A stretch of 6,504 nt of DNA from positions 1-6,504 of the forward strand of contig JBFICP010000188.1 in NCBI GenBank assembly GCA_041581935.1. The letters are read 5' to 3'. The stretch comes from JAABYT01 sp041581935. Its GTDB lineage: Bacteria; Pseudomonadota; Gammaproteobacteria; HK1. Position numbers and translations under genes: made by a program. This document shows, in pieces, positions 1 to 6,382 of the stretch (its first letter is position 1; the number at the start of each line of letters is the position of its first letter). A model generated the notes under the pieces. It searched no databases and had not been told where the DNA came from. It saw only the letters and a list, made by a program, of their open reading frames with translations.

Positions 1-1074
1 AACAGGTAGAGACGGTGCGATGAGCCTCAACGCGAGCGCGGTCCCGAGACCGAATGCAAGCCCGGCGAGTCCCCCGGCGGCAGACAAAAGCAGAGACTCC
101 AGCAAAAACAGTCGAAGCACCTGACCCCGGCGGGCGCCGATGGCGCGAAGCAACCCGATCTCGGAACGGCGCTCGCGTACCGAAATGGTCATGATGGTCA
201 GGATTCCGACGCCGCCGACGAAAAGCGATATTCCGCCGAGCGCTGCCACCGCGAATGTGAGCACATCGAGAACCGAGCCCAGGATATCGAGCATCTGCTG
301 CTGCGTGGTCACGGTGAAGTCCTCGGTTCCGTGGCGCGCCCGCAGCAGCCGCCCGATGCTTGCGCGAATCGATTCCACGGAAGCGCCGCTGCGGTACACG
401 AGATCGATCTCCATCAGACTCTCGCGGTTGAACAGCTCGAGCGCTTTGCCGGCCGGCACGTAGACGGCGTCGTCGAGATCGAAGCCGAGAAACTGGCCCT
501 TCGACTCCATGACGCCAATGATGCGAAATCGGTCACCGCCGACCCTGAGGCGCTGGCCGAGGGGATTACGATCGCCGAAAAGCTCGTTGCGCACCTTCGC
601 ACCGAGAACGGCGAAGGCGCGTGGCGCTCGCTGGTCGTCGGGCGGCAGGAAGCGCCCCGCTGCTACGTTCATGCTCCAGACCCGTGGCAACGCGGCCCCC
701 ACCCCGAGGACCATCGTGCGACGGGTTCGACCGTCGAACTCCGCTTCGGCATTGCCCTGCACGACCGGCATGACGGCGACGACCTGGTCGAGCCGCGCGA
801 GCGCAGCGGCATCGTCCAGTGACAAGGGCCGGACATTGCTGATCTGGGCGCCGGACAGGCCGAACGTCTCCGTCTTTCCCGGAGTTATTCCGATGATATT
901 GGTGCCGAACTGAGTGAACTCCGCGAGCACGAAACGATGGACGCCTTCTCCGATTGACGTAAGCAGCACAACGGCCGCGATGCCGACCGCGATGCCGAGG
1001 GAGGTCAAAAGCGAGCGGCTGCGATGCGCCGTCACGGCGCCCGCGGCAAGACCAGAGAGATCGATTAGACGCAC
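1..1074 (-). CDS. ABC transporter permease, FtsX/MacB type, second of two (3'-truncated by window edge)
   Basis: Inner-membrane permease subunit of a MacAB-like (type VII) exporter, partner of the ATPase and adaptor upstream. The frame is open for 358 codons to the window edge. Visible parts are TM1 (about residues 22-43), a MacB-type periplasmic core domain (about 50-265), TM2 (about 272-298), the cytoplasmic coupling segment SEIGLLRAIGA (about 304-314) and TM3 (about 322-352). TM4 and the C-terminal tail, about 40 residues judging from the neighbouring paralog, lie outside the window. The start is a GTG: the ATG overlapping the upstream stop is in another frame and terminates after five codons, and a TAG closes the GTG frame upstream, so this is the only good start. 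A GAGAGA stretch lies just 5' of it. It begins 4 bases after the first permease's stop, so translation is probably coupled. It is clearly paralogous to that permease. The substrate is unknown. Confidence 0.95.
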   Translation of the reverse strand, partial: MRLIDLSGLAAGAVTAHRSRSLLTSLGIAVGIAAVVLLTSIGEGVHRFVLAEFTQFGTNIIGITPGKTETFGLSGAQISNVRPLSLDDAAALARLDQVVAVMPVVQGNAEAEFDGRTRRTMVLGVGAALPRVWSMNVAAGRFLPPDDQRAPRAFAVLGAKVRNELFGDRNPLGQRLRVGGDRFRIIGVMESKGQFLGFDLDDAVYVPAGKALELFNRESLMEIDLVYRSGASVESIRASIGRLLRARHGTEDFTVTTQQQMLDILGSVLDVLTFAVAALGGISLFVGGVGILTIMTISVRERRSEIGLLRAIGARRGQVLRLFLLESLLLSAAGGLAGLAFGLGTALALRLIAPSLPV

Positions 1075-1078
1075 GCGA

Positions 1079-2284
1079 TCATCTCTCTGCCAGCGCTGCT
1101 ACAGGGTCGAGTTTCGATGCGCGCCGGGCGGGCAGCACGCCGAACACAAGGCCGGCACTCAAGGCAACCAGGACCGCGGAGGCGACTGCCCACGGCGGCG
1201 CGGTCAATGACAGTACCGGATAAGCGTGCGCAACGAAGGTTATGGCCGCATAGCCCACCGCCACGCCCGCGAGCGCGCCGATCAGCGAAAGAATGGTGGC
1301 CTCGGCGAGAAACACGCGCAGCACGGCGCCGGATGTCGCACCGAGTGCTTTCAATAAACCCACTTCGGAGGTGCGCTGCGCCACCGCCACCAGCATCACA
1401 TTCATGATCAATATCCCTGCCACGACGAGACTGATGGATGCAATTCCACCGACCGTCAGCGTCAGTGCGGTGAAGATCCGGTCGAAGGTCGCCACGACCG
1501 CGTCCTGGGTGATCACCGTGACGTCGTCCTCGCCTTCGTGGCGTTGGCGCACGATTCGCCGTATGTCTTGTCGCGCCCTCGGGATTGCTTCGTCGCTGCG
1601 CGCTTCGATGAGCACGCGAAACAGCGAATAGCTGTCGAACAGCGCCTGGGCGGCGGCGACGGGAATGACCACGATGTCCTCGATGTCCAGACCGATGGAC
1701 CGGCCTTCGGACGCCAGGATACCGAGGACACGAAAGCGTCGATCGCCGATCCGCACCCAGCGCCCGATGGCGGGCTCGGTGCCGAAGAGCTCGCGTTTGA
1801 GCTTAGCGCCCAGCACGCAAACCGGCGAAGCCCTTCGTGGGTCACCGGTCGGTAGAAACTGACCGCTCGCCATTTTCAGATGACGCACTTCGAGAAACGA
1901 CGCGGTCGTTCCGACGACCGACACCTCGCGCTCGCGTTCACGATACGAGACGCCGGCGGATCCCACCGCGATAGGCGCGATGCGGCGCACCGCGCGACTG
2001 CGCTCGATGGCCAGCGCGTCGTCGAGCGTGAGATCGCGGGGCGTTTCGCCGAGAAGCGGTGGCGGACCGCCCGTCGTCTCCGAACGGCCGGGCAAGACAA
2101 TCAGAAGATGAGTACCGAGGGATTGAAACTCCCCGGTAACGAACTGGCGTGCGCCCTCTCCGAGCGCGGTCAGCGTGACCACGCTGGCAACGCCGATTCC
2201 CATGGCGAGCAGTGTCAGCAGCGTGCGCAGGCGATAACCGAGCACGCTGCCCGCCGCATAGGCGATCGTATCGCGGACATTCAT
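1079..2284 (-). CDS. ABC transporter permease, FtsX/MacB type, first of two
   Basis: Inner-membrane permease (401 residues) of the MacAB-like exporter. Layout: short cytoplasmic N-terminus, TM1 (about 21-42), large periplasmic MacB_PCD-like domain (about 50-265), TM2 (about 272-299), a cytoplasmic segment with SEVGLLKALGA (about 306-316), TM3 (about 322-351), TM4 (about 364-386), and a basic tail with PARRASKLDPVAALAER. The four-TM plan with a periplasmic domain after TM1 is that of MacB, LolC/E and related proteins, here without the fused ATPase. In that family ATP hydrolysis drives motion of the periplasmic domains rather than moving substrate through the membrane. The ATG start overlaps the ATPase stop as ATGA, implying translational coupling. 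Family assignment is secure; what it moves cannot be told from sequence. Confidence 0.96.
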   Translation of the reverse strand: MNVRDTIAYAAGSVLGYRLRTLLTLLAMGIGVASVVTLTALGEGARQFVTGEFQSLGTHLLIVLPGRSETTGGPPPLLGETPRDLTLDDALAIERSRAVRRIAPIAVGSAGVSYREREREVSVVGTTASFLEVRHLKMASGQFLPTGDPRRASPVCVLGAKLKRELFGTEPAIGRWVRIGDRRFRVLGILASEGRSIGLDIEDIVVIPVAAAQALFDSYSLFRVLIEARSDEAIPRARQDIRRIVRQRHEGEDDVTVITQDAVVATFDRIFTALTLTVGGIASISLVVAGILIMNVMLVAVAQRTSEVGLLKALGATSGAVLRVFLAEATILSLIGALAGVAVGYAAITFVAHAYPVLSLTAPPWAVASAVLVALSAGLVFGVLPARRASKLDPVAALAER

Positions 2285-2967
2285 CGGACCGTCTCGCGCA
2301 CGCTGTCCGAAGCGATCGTTCCGTCGACCATGCGAATCACACGCGAAGCACGCGCGGACAGCTCGGGATCGTGTGTGACCACCAAAAGCGTCATCCCGTT
2401 TCGATTGAGCTCTTCCAGGATTTCGACCACGTCGAGTCCGGAAGCACGATCGAGATTGCCCGTGGGTTCGTCGGCGAGAATCACCTGCGGTCGTGTGACC
2501 ATCGCGCGTGCAATGGCGACGCGCTGGCGCTGACCGCCGGAGAGCTGATTGGGAACGTGATGTGCACGATCGGCAAGGCCAAGCTCGGCCAGAGCCCGCG
2601 CGACCCGCTCCTTTCGCTCAGCGGGTGCAACATCGCTGAGCGTGAGCGGCAGCTCGACATTCTGGGCGGCCGTCAAACGTGGCACCAGATGGAAGAATTG
2701 AAATACGAAGCCGATTTTGTCCCGGCGAGTGCGCGCGAGCTCGTCATCGCTCAATTGGGTGACGTCGGTGCCTTCGAGCAGGTAGCTTCCATCGGTCAGG
2801 CGGTCGAGCAGACCGATGGCGTTGAGCAGGGTCGACTTTCCCGAGCCCGACGGGCCGATAATCGCGACATACTCACCACCGGCGATATCGAGATCGATAT
2901 CGTCCAAAGCGTGGACGCTCTGATCGCCCACGGTAAAATATCGCCGGGCGTTGCGGAACCGGATCAC
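2281..2967 (-). CDS. ABC transporter ATP-binding protein, MacB/LolD type
   Basis: Cytoplasmic nucleotide-binding subunit (228 residues) that powers the two permeases encoded downstream. All ABC motifs are intact: Walker A GPSGSGKST (38-46), Q-loop FVFQ with Gln90, signature LSGGQ (142-146), Walker B VILADE with catalytic Glu167, D-loop NLD (171-173) and switch His199 in VVTHD. The segment FFHLVPRLTAAQNVELPL after the Q-loop is typical of the MacB/LolD/FtsE group. The length is that of a stand-alone LolD-like ATPase, so this is the ATPase half of MacB as a separate protein. The start is GTG, overlapping the adaptor's stop as GTGA, and no strong Shine-Dalgarno is seen, which fits translational coupling. 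Residues 1-6 (MIRFRN) begin the usual first strand, supporting this start. Confidence 0.97.
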   Translation of the reverse strand: MIRFRNARRYFTVGDQSVHALDDIDLDIAGGEYVAIIGPSGSGKSTLLNAIGLLDRLTDGSYLLEGTDVTQLSDDELARTRRDKIGFVFQFFHLVPRLTAAQNVELPLTLSDVAPAERKERVARALAELGLADRAHHVPNQLSGGQRQRVAIARAMVTRPQVILADEPTGNLDRASGLDVVEILEELNRNGMTLLVVTHDPELSARASRVIRMVDGTIASDSVRETVR

Positions 2968-4139
2968 CCGCCCGCGGCCGGTTTCGCGGACTCGGGTGTC
3001 ACCAAGGCACCGGCTTCCACGCCCTCACGGTCCACCGAGACCACGACGCGCTCGCCTTGCTCGAGTCCGGAAAGGACTTCGGTATAGCGCCAGTTGGAAA
3101 TTCCCGGCTTGAATCGTCGCGATTCCAATGTCGCGTCGGCCTCACGATAGACGAGCACCCGTGAATCTTCGAGGACGCTCTCGGTGGGTACGCGCAACAC
3201 GTCGTCGCGCTTCTCGAGAACGATCTCGACATCGGCCGTGTAGCCCGGCAACAGTCCTTTGCTGCCCGCTTCGCTCGCGAACTCGACCTCCACTTCGACG
3301 GTGCGCGCCTGCTTCTCGACGTCGAGCACGTACGGCGCGATTCGGCGAACGCTTGCCTGGCAACGCCGCTCGGGAAAGGCGTCGAGGGTCACACACGCCG
3401 GCATACCGGTGCGTATCGCCGGTGCGTCGACCTCGTCGATGGGCGCCGCGACGTACAGACAACGGTAGTCGATGAGATCCACCGCCGGCAGTGTCGGAAT
3501 GCCCGGTGGCGACGGCGTGACGAACTCGCCGAGCTCGGCGTTGACCTCGGCGACCACGCCGTCGAAGGGCGCGCGCAACACGGTACGCGCGAGATCGGCA
3601 CGCGCGGCCGCGGTGCTCGCCCGGGACACTTCCCGGGCTGCTTGGGCCGCCTGGCAGGCCGCCTCCCGGGCCTTGGCCTCGGTGGTGGCGCGGTCGACGA
3701 TTTCCTCAGCTACCAGGCGCTGGGACGCGAGCCGTTGCTGGCGCTCGGCCTCGCGCTTAGCCACCTCGGCGTTCAGACAGGCTTCCTGAACCCTGGCGCT
3801 GGCGGCCAGCTCCTCGCTCTGCGCGAGCTGCACGCGCGCCTCGAGATCGTCGTTCCAGATAATCATGAGGATCTGGCCGTCCTCCACCCTGTCGCCCTCA
3901 CGCACCGACAGGCGTGCCACCTGGCCGCCGGTGGCGGGTGCGAGCTTCGAGCGCCGACAGGCTTTGACCGTGCCGGCGCGGGTATTGGAAACCGTGGCCT
4001 GCACCTCGCCGCGCTCGACGGCGGCGAGCACCACGGCAACGGGCTGCGGTTTCGTGAAGTAGCGCACCAGGAAGACACCGGCGGCGACGATGGCGAGCAC
4101 AACGAGCGCGCGTGTGGCGAATTTCGCGAACTTTCCCAT
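2964..4139 (-). CDS. HlyD/MacA-family periplasmic adaptor subunit of an ABC exporter
   Basis: Membrane-fusion protein (391 residues) expected to bridge the inner-membrane permeases and an outer-membrane channel. A single N-terminal TM anchor (about 10-28) is followed by split beta-barrel and lipoyl halves (about 45-98, with GGQVARLSVREGD), an alpha-helical hairpin (about 98-185), the second lipoyl half (LRAPFDGVVAEVN, about 188-200, then GEFVTP), the beta-barrel (about 225-310) and a membrane-proximal domain to the end. The hairpin tip has R133 and L137 spaced as in the RxxxLxxxxxxS motif that contacts TolC-like channels, but the last position is Ala144 instead of Ser. Six cysteines (61, 121, 162, 227, 249, 260) are unusual for this family. 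The ATG start gives a good anchor; a possible GGAAG lies rather far (12 bases) upstream. First gene of the four-gene operon. MacA-like, but not assignable to a named ortholog. Confidence 0.95.
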   Translation of the reverse strand: MGKFAKFATRALVVLAIVAAGVFLVRYFTKPQPVAVVLAAVERGEVQATVSNTRAGTVKACRRSKLAPATGGQVARLSVREGDRVEDGQILMIIWNDDLEARVQLAQSEELAASARVQEACLNAEVAKREAERQQRLASQRLVAEEIVDRATTEAKAREAACQAAQAAREVSRASTAAARADLARTVLRAPFDGVVAEVNAELGEFVTPSPPGIPTLPAVDLIDYRCLYVAAPIDEVDAPAIRTGMPACVTLDAFPERRCQASVRRIAPYVLDVEKQARTVEVEVEFASEAGSKGLLPGYTADVEIVLEKRDDVLRVPTESVLEDSRVLVYREADATLESRRFKPGISNWRYTEVLSGLEQGERVVVSVDREGVEAGALVTPESAKPAAGG

Positions 4140-4177
4140 GCGAATCGACGACTTCCAGACTGACAGGCGAGCTGCGG

Positions 4178-4195
4178 CGATTGTACCTTCAATCG
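4178..4195. promoter_or_regulatory. Inverted repeat, candidate operator
   Basis: CGATTG, six bases (TACCTT), then CAATCG: perfect 6-base arms around a 6-base spacer. The left arm overlaps the putative -10 of the exporter operon, where a bound dimeric regulator would block RNA polymerase. No regulator gene is in the window. The symmetry is directly visible; the function is inferred, and arms of this length can occur by chance. Confidence 0.3.
4180..4185 (-). promoter_or_regulatory. Putative -10 element for the exporter operon
   Basis: On the minus strand this reads TACAAT, one mismatch from the sigma-70 consensus TATAAT. It would place transcription start near 4173 and give a leader of about 33 bases before the adaptor ATG at 4139. 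No convincing -35 hexamer is seen 15-18 bases upstream, so the promoter may be weak or activator-dependent. Confidence 0.35.
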
Positions 4196-4210
4196 GCGAC
4201 TTTGCGCCGA

Positions 4211-4223
4211 CGGCGGGACGCCG
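4211..4223. repeat. Short GC-rich hairpin in the divergent intergenic region
   Basis: CGGCG, three bases (GGA), CGCCG: a compact 5-base-pair stem with a triloop. It lies just upstream of the arfB -10 candidate. There is no following T-run, so it does not look like an intrinsic terminator. It may be only a by-product of high GC content. Confidence 0.2.
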
Positions 4224-4237
4224 GGAAAGAGACCGCC

Positions 4238-4243
4238 TATGAT
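4238..4243 (+). promoter_or_regulatory. Putative -10 element for arfB
   Basis: TATGAT, one mismatch from TATAAT, giving an expected start site near 4250 and a leader of about 40 bases before the arfB ATG. The bases 15-18 upstream are GC-rich and do not resemble TTGACA, so support rests on the -10 and its position alone. Confidence 0.35.
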
Positions 4244-4291
4244 TAACGGGCCGGTGGTAAGCCAGAGTACCCGCTGTGCGTCAGACCAGAA

Positions 4292-4714
4292 ATGATCCGC
4301 ATCACTAACGACATCGTCCTCGACGAGAAGGAGATCGACGAGCAGTTCGTTCGCGCTTCGGGCCCCGGCGGACAGAACGTGAACAAAGTGGCAACGGCCG
4401 TGCAGCTGCGCTTCGACGTCGCGCGTTCGCCGAGTCTGCCGGAGCGGGTCAGGGAACGACTCAAGCGTCTTGCCGGGCGCAGGCTGACCGGCGACGGTGT
4501 TCTCGTGATCGACGCGCGCCGCTTCCGCACCCGTGAACGCAATCGACGTGATGCGCTCGATCGCCTGGTGGCGCTGGTGCGCAAAGCCGCGGTCGCCCCG
4601 ACACCGCGCAAAGCGACGCGACCAACGCTTGCATCCAAACGCCGACGGCTGGAATCGAAGCAACGCCGCGGGGCCTTGAAACGCAGCCGTCGCGGAGTGA
4701 CGCCCGAAGAGTAG
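4292..4714 (+). CDS. arfB: Alternative ribosome-rescue factor ArfB (YaeJ), peptidyl-tRNA hydrolase
   Basis: Cytoplasmic release-factor-like protein that enters ribosomes stalled on non-stop or truncated mRNA and hydrolyses the peptidyl-tRNA ester. The catalytic domain spans about residues 1-100, with GPGGQNVNK carrying the GGQ triad at 26-28. A linker with RKATRPT leads into a strongly basic tail (about 111-136: SKRRRLESKQRRGALKR and on), which in E. coli ArfB occupies the empty mRNA entry channel. The length (140 residues) equals that of the E. coli protein, and blocks such as ASK and the ESK/RR tail match it. The ATG is the only plausible start: a TAA lies in frame at 4244-4246, with only a CTG between. 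No clear Shine-Dalgarno precedes it (GACCAGAA), so translation may be weak. It diverges from the exporter operon and converges on the M48 gene. Confidence 0.97.
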   Translation: MIRITNDIVLDEKEIDEQFVRASGPGGQNVNKVATAVQLRFDVARSPSLPERVRERLKRLAGRRLTGDGVLVIDARRFRTRERNRRDALDRLVALVRKAAVAPTPRKATRPTLASKRRRLESKQRRGALKRSRRGVTPEE

Positions 4715-4715
4715 T

Positions 4716-4733
4716 CACGTTCATGGCGACGTG
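4716..4733. terminator. Possible hairpin at the convergent arfB/M48 junction
   Basis: CACGT, eight bases, ACGTG forms a perfect 5-base-pair stem between and across the two converging gene ends. It reads the same from both strands, as expected of a bidirectional terminator. No T-run follows on either side and the stem is short, so termination here is uncertain. Confidence 0.2.
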
Positions 4734-6247
4734 GGCGTTGCGATCGGCTCCCCGGCCTGCGCCGTGTAGCTCTCCTGCAGGCCGACCTTGATGAGCTCGC
4801 CGGCTTCGAGCGGCTCACCGGCCGGTATTCCATTGACCACCGCGATGACATCCACGCTCCACGGTGTCTTTACCCGTTCGGCCAGCTCAGCGATGGACTC
4901 TCCCCGCCGTGCTTCGACCACACGAAGCTTGACGACGAGAATACTCGCGCGCTCCTCGTTGGTAAGCGCACGAAAGCTGTGCGCGGAACCGCGCATGATG
5001 TCCTCCACCGCTTCGTAGCGCTCGAGCGGCGCAACGGCCATGACCTGGTAAATGAGGCCCCCATGTGCAATCCAGGTCAACTCGGCCTTCTCGACCTTGC
5101 CGTCATTTCTCTTGAACTGTACCTGGCTCTTGGCCGCGGGAAGCCCGTTCACGATTCCCGGCTGGGCGTTCGATTTCACATCGATCTCGAGCTTTCGCGA
5201 CGCCACGCTCGCACCTTGCATCGGGTCAGTTCCTTTCGCCACCAGGGCCAGCATCACGAAGGTCTCTTCATCGGGTTTTTGAGCGCCGACGAAGCCGCTG
5301 GTATTGATGCCCTCCCAGCCGGGGGGAAAACCCATTACGAATGCGAGCTCCGGATGCACGAACCAGTTCTCGTCGAAAAATCCCTTGCCTGGATTCTCGC
5401 CCACCACCAGTCCGGTCAGCATCGCCAGCAGGCCGGCGCGGTCGCGGGCCGACACGGGCCGCACGGCCGGCGTCAGTGATTCCCCGTGTTTTCGCGTGAG
5501 CGACACCCGCTCGTTCGTGCTCGGATGGGTGTCGAACCAGCTCTGCTCGGGAGTACTCTCGGGGTCGAGTGCCTCCGCCTTCGCCATGGTGTCGAGCAGG
5601 TCGACGAGACCTCCGGGGTCATATCCGGCGGCGGCGGCCAAGGCCTGCCCGGCGCGGTCCGCTTCCCGTTCCTGTTCTCGACTGTAAGGAGCGAGGAACA
5701 GCCCGGTCGTCGATTCCCCGAGCTCGACGATAGCGTCACCGAGATCGGGAATAATCAGGCCGGTTGCCCAACCGGCAATTCCGGTGCCGAGACGTATGGG
5801 CGAAGTCACCAGGGCCAGATTTTCTCGTTGGCTCGCGTGTCGCTCGTCCACGTGGGCGATCTCGTGGGCGAGTATCGATGCAAGCTCATCTTCCGAATTG
5901 ACGAGTATCAAGACACCTCTGGAGAGAAATATCTGTCCGTCCGGAAGCGCCAACGCGTTGGGCACCGGCATGTCGAGAATTTTGTATCGGTAGTCGATGT
6001 TCTTGCGCTTGCCCTGGACAACGACGCGCTCAGCGACGCTTTCCACATAGGACTGCAGCTGCGGGTCGTCCACGAATCCCACGCTGTGCTCGAGCTCGAG
6101 TGCGACCTGCTCGCTCTCGGAGAGCCCCTCGCCGTCGCCGATTCCGCTTCCCGTGAGCTGTGCGCAGCCCGCCAGCAGGACTGCGGCGAGGACTCCGGCC
6201 GGAGCGAACGCGTGCGACCGCCGCGGGCCGATCGCCAAACCGGACAA
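4721..6247 (-). CDS. M48-family zinc metalloprotease, outer-membrane lipoprotein with C-terminal LysM-like segment
   Basis: Periplasm-facing protease of the M48 (BepA/LoiP-like) family, likely acting on misassembled envelope proteins. Numbering from the TTG at 6247 (508 residues): signal peptide ending in the lipobox LLAG-Cys28, with Ala after the Cys, which favours the outer membrane; zinc site HEIAH (128-132); hydrophobic helical hairpin (about 150-185); third zinc ligand Glu193 in EREAD with Asp197; conserved His241 in WFDTHPS. A middle region (about 291-430, with FVHPELAF and PPGW) looks Mog1/PsbP-like, and 441-490 (RRGESIAELAERV, VNGI, LEAGELIKVG) resembles LysM. There is no BepA-type TPR tail. 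I chose this TTG because AGGAG lies 8 bases upstream and the signal peptide is then 27 residues. An ATG at 6280 and a TTG at 6307 are in-frame alternatives; the latter sits on a predicted transcription start. Confidence 0.93.
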   Translation of the reverse strand: MSGLAIGPRRSHAFAPAGVLAAVLLAGCAQLTGSGIGDGEGLSESEQVALELEHSVGFVDDPQLQSYVESVAERVVVQGKRKNIDYRYKILDMPVPNALALPDGQIFLSRGVLILVNSEDELASILAHEIAHVDERHASQRENLALVTSPIRLGTGIAGWATGLIIPDLGDAIVELGESTTGLFLAPYSREQEREADRAGQALAAAAGYDPGGLVDLLDTMAKAEALDPESTPEQSWFDTHPSTNERVSLTRKHGESLTPAVRPVSARDRAGLLAMLTGLVVGENPGKGFFDENWFVHPELAFVMGFPPGWEGINTSGFVGAQKPDEETFVMLALVAKGTDPMQGASVASRKLEIDVKSNAQPGIVNGLPAAKSQVQFKRNDGKVEKAELTWIAHGGLIYQVMAVAPLERYEAVEDIMRGSAHSFRALTNEERASILVVKLRVVEARRGESIAELAERVKTPWSVDVIAVVNGIPAGEPLEAGELIKVGLQESYTAQAGEPIATPTSP

Positions 6248-6255
6248 TGCATGGA

Positions 6256-6260
6256 CTCCT
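6256..6260 (-). promoter_or_regulatory. Shine-Dalgarno deciding the M48 start
   Basis: On the minus strand AGGAG lies 8 bases before the TTG at 6247. The upstream in-frame ATG at 6280 has only a weak GGA before it. An out-of-frame ATG (6252) lies between the AGGAG and the TTG. Confidence 0.45.
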
Positions 6261-6312
6261 GGTTTCGGGACTGAAATCATCGAAAATCCGGCCACGGAAA
6301 GCGACAATGGGT

Positions 6313-6337
6313 ATCATACTTGGACCGCGGAATCATA
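6313..6337 (-). promoter_or_regulatory. Two tandem -10-like hexamers upstream of the M48 gene
   Basis: TATGAT occurs twice on the minus strand, at 6337-6332 and 6318-6313, 19 bases apart and each one mismatch from TATAAT. The nearer one predicts a start site around 6306, the farther one around 6325. Neither has a recognisable -35 at 16-18 bases. Confidence 0.3.
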
Positions 6338-6382
6338 GAGCCGTTTCCGCCGGGAGCGACAGCTCGCGGGCAAAACTATCCG

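Noticed and set aside
331..822. A plus-strand open frame near the left edge that could be taken as the only gene there
   Set aside because: The minus strand holds an uninterrupted permease frame from 1074 to the edge with clear homology to the neighbouring permease.
1070..1082. Frameshift or pseudogene in the second permease
   Set aside because: Apart from the start region the frame is open for 358 codons with all expected segments. The GTG start is sufficient, so a broken gene is not needed.
1880..2533. A 217-codon plus-strand open frame
   Set aside because: It is antisense to the first permease and the ATPase, both confidently assigned.
2212..3087. A 291-codon plus-strand open frame opposite the ATPase
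   Set aside because: It is wholly antisense to the ATPase and its ends, whose motifs are all intact. The translation has no recognisable domain. Long antisense frames are expected at this GC content.
4140..4291. Small RNA or riboswitch in the divergent intergenic region
   Set aside because: Only short stems are visible, with no terminator T-run and no recognisable aptamer motif.
3863..4663. A 266-codon minus-strand open frame across arfB and the divergent promoter region
   Set aside because: It overlaps arfB and the adaptor start in other frames, and its translation is low in complexity without motifs.
6160..6247. Twin-arginine (Tat) signal in the M48 precursor (GPRRSHAF)
   Set aside because: The residues after RR do not fit the Tat pattern, and a standard Sec lipobox LLAGC follows.
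5486..6274. A 262-codon plus-strand open frame opposite the M48 gene
   Set aside because: It is antisense to the HEIAH-encoding part of the protease and its translation shows no family features.
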